Of a DNA stretch of 64,000 bases, positions 38,041 to 50,312 are shown piece by piece. Origin of the DNA: Tyto alba. Taxonomy: Eukaryota; Chordata; Aves; Strigiformes; Tytonidae. The stretch is from positions 6,213,546-6,277,545 of the forward strand of contig NW_024881300.1 of the NCBI RefSeq assembly GCF_018691265.1, read 5' to 3'. The translations under genes were made by a program, and so were the position numbers. Under the pieces are notes generated by a model. The model made no database searches, was not told the origin of the DNA, and saw only the letters and a program-made list of their open reading frames with translations. Within the stretch, counting starts at the first letter, position 1, and each line of letters begins with the position of its first letter.

Positions 38041-38575
38041 ATAGTGGTTGTTTTTTGTTTGTTTTCTTTCAAGAATTGGAGTGAAACAAGGTGGTTGAAT
38101 TCTGGTTATGTTTCAGTGGAAATATCATGTAAACACTTGATCGGATCTTATTTTCTCCACTTGGATACAAAATCACACTGTAGTATTTTGTGGAAATTTC
38201 AACCGTGTATCTGCTAAGTGGAAATTACATTCTTCTTTTAACTGGGACAGAACTGTAGAAATGGTTTTGGATTACATGATTCGTATCTAAACTTCTGAAA
38301 TTCATAGAGGAGACTTGTGCTTCCCACTTAGTCTCATCATTATCTTAAATAGATAAGTAAATTTGAAGTGCTGGATGTGAACTGAGGTTTCACTGTTGCT
38401 AGTCACCTGAGTTGCTCTGTAGTAACAGAAATTCCTGTACGTTTCTGTCTGACTTTATGGAAAGGAATGAAACAAGAAACAATCTCCATGCAAATATGTG
38501 CATATTCTCTGTAAAAACAAAACAAAAACTACAACAAAACAATAATGAAAAAACAAGCCCAACACACCCCACACT
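38041..38575. other. AT-rich sequence, nothing recognised
   Basis: No repeat or gene seen; the last 60 bases become A/C-rich (AAAACAAAAC-type) before the poly-C tract. Confidence 0.5.
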
Positions 38576-38599
38576 CCCCCCCCCCCCCCCCCCCCCCCC
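38576..38599 (+). repeat. Poly-C tract (24 nt)
   Basis: Twenty-four consecutive C, preceded by CACACCCCACACT and an (AAAAC)-rich stretch. It is the longer of two poly-C runs in the window, both on the plus strand and both next to a CAAA/GTTT-type repeat. Confidence 0.95.
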
Positions 38600-41266
38600 A
38601 AATCTGAAACCCCAGTCCTTAGAGAATTTATTACTGGTCTAGTATTTATGGCTGCTAATATAACATAACATTAATTTAATATAACATTAAAATTAATCTG
38701 CAAATAGTATTAATGCACATCATTTGTTTAGACTGGTCTTTTTCCACTCATCATCATCTTCTTCCATTAGTTAAAACACAGTTTAGCTTCATTAGTTACC
38801 TGGCAAATTACTTAGACACTCCCTTTGAGAATTTGGGAAAATCACAATGTGGTTTATACCCACATCTTGGATACCTAATAGTTTAAAGATGTGGCCCCAT
38901 GTATGTTAAGCTGTAAGCCCCAAAGCTTTCATGCTTTATAACACTGTGCTCAAGAACCCAATTTATTGAGAACTTGTGAAGATACAGACATACACATTGC
39001 ATAGGAATTTAGCCCTGCTTAGCCCTTGTTACAGAAATTTCACTTGGCTTTTAGATCTTGGTAGGTAGACATGAATGATGCTTAGTGTAGCAACACAGAT
39101 ACATGCTTTACAGCCTCAGTAGGTCATGGAGAGAAAGGAGAAAATGCAATTTCTTTGGGAAGTGTGTGGGATAGCAGCTACTACAGAGAAGAGTAATAGG
39201 ATTTCTTTGCTGAATAATAGTTCTACAGTGATTTGAATATCTGTTGTTGCACTTTGAATATTTGTACAGCTTGCACTACAGCTGTCAATGACCATTTTCA
39301 TACCTCTCAAATTGTGTTAAAAATTAGAATACTGAAATAGCTGTACTTCTTCCTACATGTGATCCGAGCACAGTAAAAATCCAATACTAATACAAGGAGC
39401 TAGTGAAAAACACATCCTGTCATCTTTGGTGAATATTAAATATACAGTTTTGAAAACTATTGAAAACTATTTGCAATTCAAGCCAGTTCCTTAAACTAAA
39501 AGTAATGTTGTAATTTGCCTTATCAGTCTCTAATTTCAGCAGGAATGTTTGTTACCATTTTTTGACCTCTGATTAGTATCTCTTATTATGTAAATGAAGA
39601 GAAGGCCATGTAAAAAACTGGCTTTGCTGTGCATTTACATAATGATTTGCTTTCCTAAGATGAGCAGTTAGAACTAAATAGTTTTAAAATTTATTTTGGG
39701 CAATGGCTGTCCCTTTGTTTGATGTTTGAAAGTAAGAGGAGTTGAGTATTTTATTCTTATAAAGACAATTTTTAAACACTACCTCTGTAATTTTCAGGGA
39801 AATAAAACCTGCAGAATTTAAACATCTCTTCTGAAAACAAAGCTAACAGGATTCTTAGTGTATACGACTGAAGAGGATGGATAGAAGGCACACAAGATCC
39901 ACATTGATAGTTACTGTGGTACAGGCCAAGATTAATTCTTTTTTTAAGTTGGTAGAAACAAATTCTCAATGAATGAAGGCCTGCAGCATACACATCAATA
40001 AAGGAAAGAGCCATATGAGCTTTCTTTTTTCAGGAAAAAAATGTGAAATGTAATCTCTGAAATTTCTCAGGGAATACTTTATAAAAGATGTTTTGTATGC
40101 AGAGAGATTAAATGCCAGAAATGCAAAATGAAGTACAAAATAAGCCAAATAATGGTGAACATCCTAAATGTAGAAAATAATATATAATGCATGATACTTT
40201 AAATCTCATTAAAAACAGAAGCATATGTAACTTCCTAGCAACCAAATCTCCAGAGTCTCCCTGGAAAGATGTTCCTTCTCTAAGGGCTCCCTAGTATAAG
40301 TGCTTTAATAAATGAAGCACATACGGAAAGTATATCAGTGTTCCCTGTGTGCAGAATATTTCAGTATTCTCAAAAGCCTCATATATGATTGTATGATATC
40401 CTAATCTGACATAATCAACACAAAATCTCTACATTAAATTAATGTTCAAGATCTGATGTTAGCCAACAAGAACCATGACAACTATGCATAAAGCTTTACT
40501 CCATCCTTTATTTTCCTTTTACTCTGCATTAAAAACAGTGTCCCAATATGGTCTTAGAGAGTTCTATGCTGATTGAGGTGCCATCTCCTGGCTGAGCCAT
40601 AAAACCAAGTTGCAGACTTATTGTGGTTATTCAAGATGCCATAGTGACTGTTTTCTGGACCAAATCCAACCCTGGTAATTATAGTTAGATTTTGTAATTT
40701 CTCTTTCCACTTTCATCTCAATAGGGTATTCTTCCTTGCCGCCTGTCCTAGACTGCTGTGTAGTGTTAATGTGGGCTGTTAAACAGCTGCTGTGTTTCTT
40801 ACTGCAAGTGGCTGCATTTCAGTGGTAGGTAAATGACTATATCGTACAGTGTCTTGAGAATTTGCAGGATAAAGGACACTTACTGTTTTTATTTTACCAC
40901 TTGGTGCCTAAATTTCATTGGAGTCTTTCCTGGTATGTATTTCTGTATGGCATACCTATGTATTTCAAGGCCTAAGAACAACAAGATGATCCAAAGAAGA
41001 AATAACTGCCTTGATTCTTAATGTCCTAAATATTGAGAATTCTATTTAAAACTACATGTATTGTTCTCCCATTTTTTAAAAAATTGTATCTGCAGTCCTA
41101 ATCAATGGAACATAAAACAAAACCCTGCATATACATCCAGTATTTACTGTAAAAATAATTAATTTCTGTGCATGGCCTGTACCCCTTATACATAATAGCT
41201 CCAAAAATGACATAATCAGAACAGGGGACAATATTTTTTTTTTAAAAGGATAACACTATTATATTT

Positions 41267-41284
41267 AAAAAAAAAAAAAAAAAA
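41267..41284 (+). repeat. Poly-A tract (18 nt)
   Basis: Uninterrupted A run following TATATTT. Confidence 0.95.
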
Positions 41285-43764
41285 GCCTTCATGAAGCAAA
41301 ATCTGAATCTGAACAGATAATAAATTCCGTGATATACTTAAGTTTTATATAATAACTTGAGTCCAGTACCAGCAAAATTCTCATAAACGCATTCATAGTA
41401 CGGGGCATTTTTGCTGAGCTGCTAATGGTTGTTCAAGTCATGATACAATATCAATGGAGTGGAGAAAATTCTCACGTTCATGAACATGTGAGATTGTACT
41501 GGCATTCTGTTTGCTCCTTTAGACATCGCACAATGTCAGTGCCACTGCATTGGACACTTCTGTTGACATCTTACCAGGCTCATGGGTCCTTTAAATATCA
41601 TATGAGGGCAACAGGACTATTAAGATTTTCTCAGAACATATTATTGTCTTTGCAGATAGAGTAATAGCTCTTTGAAAACTATGTATTCTGTGTGTGAAGA
41701 TCCCTTTCTGAAGATAAATGACTCAGGTTTTTGTCAAAATAGCAAAACAAACCTATACAACTAGAAGCTGACATCTAAATTGTCAAATCCAGGTTCTTGT
41801 AATTATAAACCTGAAATCTTGTTTTATATGTTGTTGCCAATTGAAAGGAACAGTTTAGCTGACAAATGCTTTTTTTCTTTAAGGCTATTAATCCATGCTA
41901 ACACCAAATATGTTGAATCATTCTTCATTCTGATATGAGTTAAAACAGCCAAAGTAGAAGCTCCTAGAAGTCCATCTTATATTGGGATGATGACTAACCT
42001 TTAGCATTGCAATCTATTCAGACCAGACCATGATGTTCATTTTGTCCTTAAACCTTCCAGCTTGCTACAAGTAGCTATTCTTTAACAACATAGCCTTCAG
42101 CTGTTTTTGTATCAGAAACTACAGTTGTCTCATTAGTACAGACAATGAATTTTTGTTTCATCAGTTCCTATCCTCAACCTACATTTTGGCAGGTCTTTGT
42201 TGTAAGTGTATGTCTTGCATATTTATCTCACTCTTTCACTAAATGCATTTAAAATTTTGACTTGGCTTATGGATGTTTGCTCTCAGTGTCAGTGTAATGT
42301 CCATACATCTAATTGATAAGTTATGATGCATTTTTTGTAGCTTTAACCAGTCATTTAAAATAAATAAGATCATAATTATCAGTTTCCATTTACCCATTTA
42401 TTAAATAACAATGTTCACACTGAGCAGTTTGATTTTGTGTTACAATAAGGCAGTCTCTTCATGATGACAGATGGTGTTTCATTTTGCCGACGCTGTGCTA
42501 AAGTGCTGTGAGTTGTGATGTGTTTGATTTTATTAGAGATCAGATTTAACACATGCATGCTACATAACTGCAATAGCATTCCCATTTCTCATCTGTAGGA
42601 GAAAATGAAACTGTGATGAAATGTAATATACTCACCCTCAGGCAGAACTAGTGGGATTGGGAATTGCAACATAATAAATCTAATGGATATTGCACTACAG
42701 GACACTAGAAATTTACTGTTATTATGTTCAGGGAAGGAACTTGGTTTTGTAAAACTCACTTTTATTTCACTGGCATCAGTGCAATTTCACATTATTTAAC
42801 CATTACATCCCAACAGTTTGCTGCATTGAAAAAGTAACCTAAGCTCAGAGGAACAGAGGAGTAAAACAACTCAGAAGGGAAAATACAAGTTCTGAATAAC
42901 AAAGTGACTGAAATTATTAAATGCAAATTACTGACTGACAAAACAGTTATCGTATGGTTAATAATGTCTTATTGTGATATGCATGTTTGAACTCTATTTA
43001 TCATTGATAACAATAGAGAATTAAGTATAAATTACTACATATTCATATACATATTAATACAAATTAAAATACCCAATTTATTTAATTAAAAACCTTTTGT
43101 CCTTGAACTCTATTCAAGTTTCACAGGTATCAAGAGAAAATGTTTATTTTTATGTGACCCTGGAATGTGGGCTGCTTTAAATGTTTACATTTCTACCAAC
43201 AGTCAGAAGGCATCTGCTCGATCTAATCTAGCACATCTGTCAAAAAGGCTTTCCTAGAACACAGAATTTTACATTTACCTAATCTACTTTAAGGAACCAT
43301 GGATCCTGTTTAGAAGCACATCATGGTAATTCCATCAAGAAAAAGGAAGAGGTGTTATAGTTTAATCATCAGCTGATAGATTTGGCATGTTGTAATAGTG
43401 TATTGAATGAGCCAGTTTCTTGGTCTCAAACACGTGCTCTTCCTGGGTGTACCTGTTTGCTCACACAAAACTACAACATACCTTTCTAGAACATGAGTAC
43501 ATGGGATATTCAATTTACCTTTTATATGCCAGTTGAAAAGTATGCTTTCAAAGGCCTTTAAAAAACTTAAATGTTTTTTTTTAAAAACTGCATTTACCGT
43601 AAGTGCAACTCCAGCACTTTGTTTTTGTTTTCCAAGATGACATTGGTCCTGTTAATGAGAAATGATCTAAGTGAACTGACTGAAGGACATCAATTTTTTC
43701 CTGTATATACTAACTTCTAATACTTAATTTCTTATGAAATGCAGTACTTCCATCCTATTTCAGG

Positions 43765-43783
43765 AAAAAAAAAAAAAAAAAAA
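43765..43783 (+). repeat. Poly-A tract (19 nt)
   Basis: Uninterrupted A run following TTTCAGG. Confidence 0.95.
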
Positions 43784-46421
43784 GTGGTTTTAAATCTCAG
43801 GATCTTAGCGCCTGTGTCCTGATTGAAATACCACTACTTGTCATAAAACAGCTCGCTTGGAGGACTGCATTTAGCTCCTTGTCCATTGAGGAGAAGCAGC
43901 AGAACATACCTACCGTGGAAAGTAAAGCCAAACCTTTCAAGAGTAGCTGTTAATTTGGGATATCTCTATTCTTATATTAAACAGTGTTTAGAACTTCTGT
44001 TAAGTTCACCTTTTGTTTGTTAGTGCTCAGCGTTCTTGCTGTAATTCCATGAGTTGTGAAGTGAAGCTGTTCAGTGACAACTGAATTTTTTGGGCCTGAT
44101 CGATTGGACTTACTAGTGGGGAACATTGAGCAGCCCTTTGGTGGAAAAGGTAATAAATCACATCAGGTTTAAATTAAATAAATATCATGCAGCAGAGTAG
44201 AGAACTAACACACTGGGAACTGGAAATGCTGTAGGAGTGCTTGAGCTAACTGGGAACTGGGTCACGGGCTCCTGCTGCTGCACGTTGTGCTGGTGCTCTG
44301 TACAGACATCGGGACTGGCCAGGGGGGATCTAGTGGGAGACAGGCAGATAGACTTGCTGATTCCGAATGCCCTCACACGACACAGAATAGTCAACTGGTG
44401 CATTTTAGTAGAACAGCTTCTTTTAAGAAGTAGAGTTAATTTTTTCAAATGAAGAAACAAGCAGGATATGGAACTTCTAAGTACAGCTGAAGGCTATGTA
44501 TAGCTACTAGTTATTGTTCCCAAGCTGTGTGGGAGGCCACGGAAAAGTCAGTGTGATCAACACACTTCAAACTTGGTACCACAGGCTTAAAAATTCATAC
44601 ACTCATGTGTTTTATTAGTTTTTCTCTTAAGATTCACAAATACAAATAGGTGTACCTTTTAAAAAGCCTGATGATGAGGTATGGAAAGGGTAATTTTCTT
44701 TTTTTTTTATACATCAGTGCCATCGGCTTGGTGACAGGGTATTTTGTATACTTGCACAGTTTTGGTCCCATGCTTGTTTATGGCTCCTAGATACTATCGT
44801 ACTGAAGATGTTTTAATTTCTATAGACTATTATTATGTCCTTTATGACATATTAGGCTTCTATTATTCTGTCACTTTCCCTTACTCCTTTTAAGGAAAAA
44901 TACTTAGCATAATCAGTTTTATAGTTTGACAATTAAAGATGGAAGCTATTTTCAGTTTGTTAAGTGCAATTTGGCTTTGATATAAAATTGTCTGCAAATG
45001 TATTCTTGGAAAGATAGATATGTATATAGATATAAAAAATATTTTTTCAAATCTAAAACAGTAAATGCATTTAATATGCTCCTAAAGGGTCAGTCTGTAG
45101 GGTTTTGTTTATTTTGTACTTCTGCTCTAAAGAAAAGTAGTGAAAGCAGTTGTAAAAAAGCTAGGTGTGTAAAAGGATTAATATTTTATATGGAATATCT
45201 TCTTAATAACTGCTTTACCCTTTTAACCACAGTATAGTAATCTCTCTGTCAGTAGTGCTGCTTTGGTTGCATGAGTGAAAACAGTGACTGTAAATCACAT
45301 ATATATCTATGAATTAATCAGTAGTCCTACAGAATACTCATTTTCTCTGTCAGGTGTGCTGTAAAAATAGTCTGTGATGCTCTCTGTTGAGAAGAGCTCA
45401 ATTATAATGTTAAATTTTTTGTTTGACCAGCAGTTCTATATGCTAAGTGATGGCCCCAGAGTGCTGGCAGTTAAAATACCATATTGTTAACTGCTACTGA
45501 AATGAAGTTGATACAGATTTGGTCAATGTCAAGAAAATGAAGCAGGGCCACACTCAAATATTAAAATTGGTTTGGATTTCCATCCCCATTTGTGGCTGAT
45601 ACTCTTGATGTGTAAATTAATTTAAATCTGAAAGTTAAAATATACGGGAAAAATATCATCTTCAGGCATGTTCAAAATCAAATTGCAGCTCGAGTGACTT
45701 GTCTTTCTGAGCTTTTAGCTACTGCCAGGCAACTAGCAATGCAGCTCAGCTCTCCTACTGTAAATCCCTAGAGTTGATAGGCAAAGCTGGTAGAAGTTAC
45801 TGTTTGCTTCTGTGCCTCTTAAGGTATCAAGTTTGAATTCCTCTTCTAGATAATGTTAAGTGGGCGTCTCAGCCTCAGGAGAATTGGGATCTGAGCACTT
45901 ATGTCTGTTTTATTTTTTTCCTTTCTTGTGGCAAGCCCACAATGCAGTGAGCATCCTACCAGATCCTATTCCATCACTTTTGTGTGATTCTGTTTGCAGT
46001 TAATTTATGTATGGGTATTATCATGGCTAATGCAAGTCACACTTTCGTTGTGAGATCACAAGTAGTTAACTTTTCTTTCACACTGTGGGGGCAACATCCC
46101 ACAATTGAAAAGGTGAAAATGCATGAAGCTTTATGAGTTTCATAAGGATCCATAGTGCCAGACTCCCTCCAAACTAGTGCATGATGAGAGAATTTAAGGA
46201 CAAAATCCTGTTGTGTCACTATTATGGCAATGTGGATGTTGGTCTTAAATTTTAAGGAGGAGATTTGCCAAGGTGAAACATCAGGAAAGTTTTTAGGTAG
46301 ATGCTGTTGTAGTAGAATTTCTGACAGAGAATGGCTGCGATATTTTGTTGCAGGGTTTGGACAATCCAGCCCTGAGATCAGACTGCTAACAACACCTGTG
46401 TTATGAGGATGACCTTGAAGG

Positions 46422-46425
46422 GCTG
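46422..46425 (+). repeat. Left target-site duplication (GCTG) of solo LTR
   Basis: GCTG immediately precedes the TGTTG start of the LTR and matches the four bases after its CTTCA end. Four bp matches alone are weak; the support comes from falling exactly at TG...CA ends. Confidence 0.5.
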
Positions 46426-46615
46426 TGTTGTGAGGAACTGTATCTGTTAATGAGGAATTTTCTCAGCTATGTATCTGGCTAAGCTAAGCACAAGTATGCA
46501 GCAAACCGCAAGATGCTTGCCTATCACAGTTTCCCTTTGGGTGCGTGATAAGTTGCTTATGACCAATAATCAAGGGGTATGGGGCGCGTGAACAGCGGGT
46601 GCTTGCTGTGCAAAG

Positions 46616-46622
46616 GATATAA
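46616..46622 (+). promoter_or_regulatory. LTR TATA box
   Basis: GATATAA, 49 bp downstream of a CCAAT box and 15 bp upstream of the LTR AATAAA. Transcription would start near 46645 and run rightwards. Confidence 0.6.
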
Positions 46623-46637
46623 CCCAGCGATTCGGGC

Positions 46638-46643
46638 AATAAA
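46638..46643 (+). terminator. LTR polyadenylation signal
   Basis: AATAAA within CAATAAA, at the expected U3/R boundary. Being so close to the TATA box implies a very short R region, as in avian leukosis-type LTRs. Confidence 0.6.
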
Positions 46644-46724
46644 GGGGGACGACATGTAGCCGCGTCGGGGTGATTGTCGTTACTTGGGCCACTCTCCATA
46701 TTATTATTATTGGGACCCTCTTCA

Positions 46725-46728
46725 GCTG
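46725..46728 (+). repeat. Right target-site duplication (GCTG) of solo LTR
   Basis: GCTG directly after the terminal CTTCA; pair of the copy at 46422-46425. Confidence 0.5.
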
Positions 46729-47081
46729 TAGGAACCTTGATTGTAAGGTCCAAAAATGTTTGTGATCAGTTTTTTTATATAGTTGTATTTCTAATATGAA
46801 AAGCAGCTACAACAATGATTAAAGTGATATCAGATTAATAAGATCTCTGTCTGTAAACACAGGATATGGCTTGAAGTGGCTTCTGATGTCAGAAGGACCT
46901 CTCTTATTTCAAATATCTGTCTCAGTGTCATGTTACTTGTAAGGGTACCTCCTTATTCTTTCTGGCATCAATTGATTTCCATGACCTGAAATAAGTAATA
47001 TCTCTGAGGATGCTATTTTAGATCCTCCATGTATCACACTCCTTTTGGTTTCCTCAACAATGTTACAGAAAGTGAATTGTT

Positions 47082-47096
47082 AAAAAAAAAAAAAAA
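47082..47096 (+). repeat. Poly-A tract (15 nt)
   Basis: Uninterrupted A run after GAATTGTT, followed by GGAGGGTGG. Confidence 0.9.
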
Positions 47097-47215
47097 GGAG
47101 GGTGGTAGGTATTCAGTGGAACGTCAGCTTTTGAGTCAGAGCAATATATTATATCCAGTGGTTATATTTTTATCTTCAATAGCCTACATTAAACATTTTC
47201 TGTTGGTTCATAGGC

Positions 47216-47249
47216 AAAAAAAAAAAAAAAAATAATAATAAAAAAAAAT
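47216..47249 (+). repeat. A-rich (AAT)n-containing tract
   Basis: Seventeen A, then AATAATAAT, then nine A. Confidence 0.9.
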
Positions 47250-49614
47250 CCAGCGTATGCTTCACGGCTGGAGCTTGTCTTTAATTTAATTAAACTTTAT
47301 TGTTGCATTTCCTGCCCTCCATCCTCTTTCCCATTCAATATACTTCCCATTATCCCTTTCATTGAAATTACTTCCTTTTTTTTTGTCAGAAACTCTCCCA
47401 ACACTTCTTCAAAGGTGGAAAAATAAAGGATTTTTATCAGCAATTTTAAAATGTTTTCTGTGTTGTATTCATTGTATTGAGAGTCACAGCAGTGATTGAA
47501 AACCAAAAAGCCCAGTAATGGTTATTATTGCCTATACAGGACTAAGACTTGACAGGGAATCTGGGTAATGCCCTCACAATACCAGGCACCGATACTTTAT
47601 TCCTTTTGTGTTTTGTACAGATCTCATCCCTACCACTGCATACAAAAGAGTCTCTGAAAAGGTGTCCTATTTATGAAGAAATGGCTAGTCTCTACTCGAG
47701 AGGGGGTTTTCTTCCTTTTTTTCAACTTCTAATTGCAGATGAAGTAAAAGCACTGTAAATTGAATGTGATTTGCATTAAATTACACAGGCATGCTGGTCA
47801 TGGTAGCAGCTAGGGACTCTCTATTAACATGAACATTTACAATATTGATTCTTTACCAAGGTGTTTGTGGAAAAAATAAGAGCCCTCCACTGGCCAAAAT
47901 AATACCATAAAGCTTGGTGGTGCTTAACCAAAGCTTGTCTAAGCTCTTGGTAATCTTATGGTACTTAAGCAGGCTGTGTGCTGTGACCTAAGTTTATCAT
48001 GCTGCTTCTCTTATCTTTCATTATTATCCTTTGCTTCCTTATTTTGTTCACCTGCTCTTCTCATCTTTCATGTAGATTGATGTATTTTCAAGAATAAATC
48101 TTATTTTCATTAGATGTGTGTTGTCCTTGCTCCAGTAGGGCTTCAGTCCCTGTATAGGTACTATCACTGCTCCTGTAGTACAAATGCCATAGTTCTGTCA
48201 TACCTTATTTTAGTGATACTGGAACTGTGTGTTATATAGATTGTACTGTAACGTCAGCCTTTCTGCTCTTGAATGAGAAAAATACTTCTCTACTTTTTAA
48301 AAAGGTCATGTTGATTGTGGAACAAACACAACTCATCTGTACAAAGTTGTTAAGATATCTGAGTTTTGGCCGAAGATTTCTTTAAGATGAGGAACATGCC
48401 TTAGGTTTTTCTAGGAGAAAATACTGCTAAAAATATTACTTAGTATATATTAAATATATATTTATCTTACTAACGGAGAATGAGACCTGATAGAAGAAAT
48501 GCCTTAAAATTTCTGGAAAGGATTTCTAGTGATATCAAATATATACAATGGGAATTCACACAATGACAAAAGACAACTGTTCACTTGTGGATCATTGCCT
48601 GCATAGCAACATGTAATGGTGCTTTTTAGCTTCATAAAAACTATTTATATCCATGTATCTAATTTACGGTAAAGTGAAAAAGACACTACTGATGTTTAAG
48701 TTTACAGTATGGCTCAGATAGTAGCCCATGCTGAAATTATTCTCTCACCTCTTACTGCAGTAAAAATACCCAGCAGGCAAACAATATTGACTCTTTAAAT
48801 GTCCAGAAGGCATCTGTGTTATGAATAAGTTTCCAATGTGTGGCCAACATGGAACTGTACCTTCCCTACATGGCTGCTGAAAGTAATTTCAAACCAGATC
48901 AGAAGACATGTAACTTTCCTTTAAGTAAATTTGTTGACTTCTGAAAAGTACTCAGGCACTTGATAACAATACTGCTTAATATTATGAGCTTTCCATAGAT
49001 TCCTTTACTGGAGGAAACTGTTATGTACCTGTTCTTTGCCTTTTAGCCATTCCTCATGTGTAATATCCCCAGAAAAGCAATTAAGCTCTTTGTTTATCAT
49101 ATTTCACTCATTGTGAAACATACATGATGCTTGCTACAAGTAAATAATATCACTCAGCTAGAGAAGCTTTTGATTTGCTGGCAAGTTTGTAAAATCCTGT
49201 AGTATATGTGTTAAATACAGTAGGAAACACAGATGACCTGCTTGGGAATAATCTTAGAAAGATAAAAGTCAGTAAATCTTTTCTATTTAAACATATTTGT
49301 CCAAGAAACACTGAATTTGTAAAGAGTGTGGTGGATGCATGCAATCGAACAAATCTCTTTGTAGTTTTTTTCTGGCAACCATTCAATACAGGAAGTTGTG
49401 CAACCACCAAAGAAACATCACAAAAGTCAGACTGAAGTAACTGACCTCTGAGCTCTGTCTATAAGATCATTTACAGGGTTATATGTGCACGCCCCTGTAT
49501 TTCATGCATGTGATCATTCAGCAGAGAGATGCTTGGATTTTAATAGGCTCTTCTATGAAAATTCGTTCACTAATGGCCAGTGAGAAATTCTTAGGGGGAA
49601 AAATGTGACTTAGA

Positions 49615-50000
49615 GTCCCATAAGTACTTTTGAATACTACATGCAGTTCCAGCCTTCATAATCTAAAAGACTGTATCAGAAATAGAAAATACACAAAGTC
49701 GTATGAGAAACATAATCAACGGATCAAAACAATGTCCGTACAAATAACAAACTTCTGTACAAAGGAATGAGTTGAGAACTCTGAGCCTGAGAACGATGAG
49801 CAAAATAGATTTAGCAGTTGTATTAAATTATGAATGGCTTAGAGAAAGCAAATGATTACTGTCAATTAGATGGTTGAAAAACTAATTGGAGCAGAAATCA
49901 CATCTCCATGCCGTGTTCCATGCATTATATGAAAAGTTAGATTAATTTAAAAAGTGACTAGATGCATTCATGTGTCTATTAAACACCAAGAATCAGGTGA
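49615..50000 (+). mobile_element. Ancient CR1/L3-like LINE relic, post-palm RT to 3' coding region
   Basis: At 49629-49658 the plus strand translates as FEYYMQFQPS, matching the LEYCVQFWSP segment of CR1-clade RTs. At 49827-49850 it reads IMNGLEKA, matching the YKIMNGxExVD segment about 60 residues further on, at the right spacing. The intervening nucleotides follow the CR1 order but carry many stops. Downstream, TTAATTTAAAAAGTGACTAG and ATGCATTCATGTG near 49,943-49,973 fit the FKxxLDxxF part of the C-terminus. Both limits are approximate. Confidence 0.7.
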
Positions 50001-50281
50001 GTTGAAAAATGCTGGAAGTTTTGAGAACATATAGGGGAATTATTACCATCTAATTGTCCTACTGTTTGCTTTAGGGCAATCACCAAGACTCATTAGGAGG
50101 CTTTAGTAGACTTTTGGTCTGATTTGATATGTCTGTTTTCACTAGTCAAATGATACAAACCTTTTTTTCTATCTTGTTTCTAATGCTCTTTGAAAGAAGA
50201 AAGTTGTTAGCTGAGAGCCAGTTTCCACAAATCTCGCTATCTGCTTCATTAGCTACTTAAGTTGCTGATGCTTTGGTTTTA

Positions 50282-50312
50282 TTTTTGTTTGTTTGTTTGT
50301 TTTTGTTTTTTT
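50282..50312 (+). repeat. (GTTT)n simple repeat
   Basis: Four GTTT units within a T-rich run (TTTTTGTTTGTTTGTTTG). Confidence 0.9.

Larger units (their letters stand above)
38600..46425. other. AT-rich unique sequence, no gene recognised
   Basis: No repeat family recognised except poly-A at 41267-41284 and 43765-43783. A conserved-element-like block is at 39560-39660. The GC-richer patch at 44220-44420 was not recognised. Confidence 0.5.
46426..46724 (+). mobile_element. Solo LTR of an alpharetrovirus-like endogenous retrovirus
   Basis: A 299 bp block bounded by TGTTGTGAGG and CCCTCTTCA, with the 4 bp direct repeat GCTG on both sides (46422-46425 and 46725-46728). Inside, in LTR order, are CCAAT (46563-46567), a GATATAA TATA box (46616-46622) and CAATAAA with AATAAA at 46638-46643. 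Only 15 bp separate the TATA box and AATAAA, as in avian leukosis-type LTRs, which also end in CTTCA and are about this long. No primer-binding site follows and no internal region adjoins, so it is a solo LTR left by recombination. CpG is dense at 46550-46680 (for example GGGGCGCGTG, CCGCGTCGG) against a CpG-poor background, suggesting a younger insertion. The family assignment is inference from architecture; the outer ends are my best fit. Confidence 0.75.
46729..49614. other. AT-rich unique sequence, no gene recognised
   Basis: Holds poly-A runs at 47082-47096 and 47216-47249 and a hairpin-rich segment at 47903-47963. No repeat family recognised otherwise. Confidence 0.5.

Noticed and set aside
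46484..46753. 89-codon minus-strand frame across the LTR
   Set aside because: Antisense shadow of the CpG-rich solo LTR, which lacks AT-rich stop codons.
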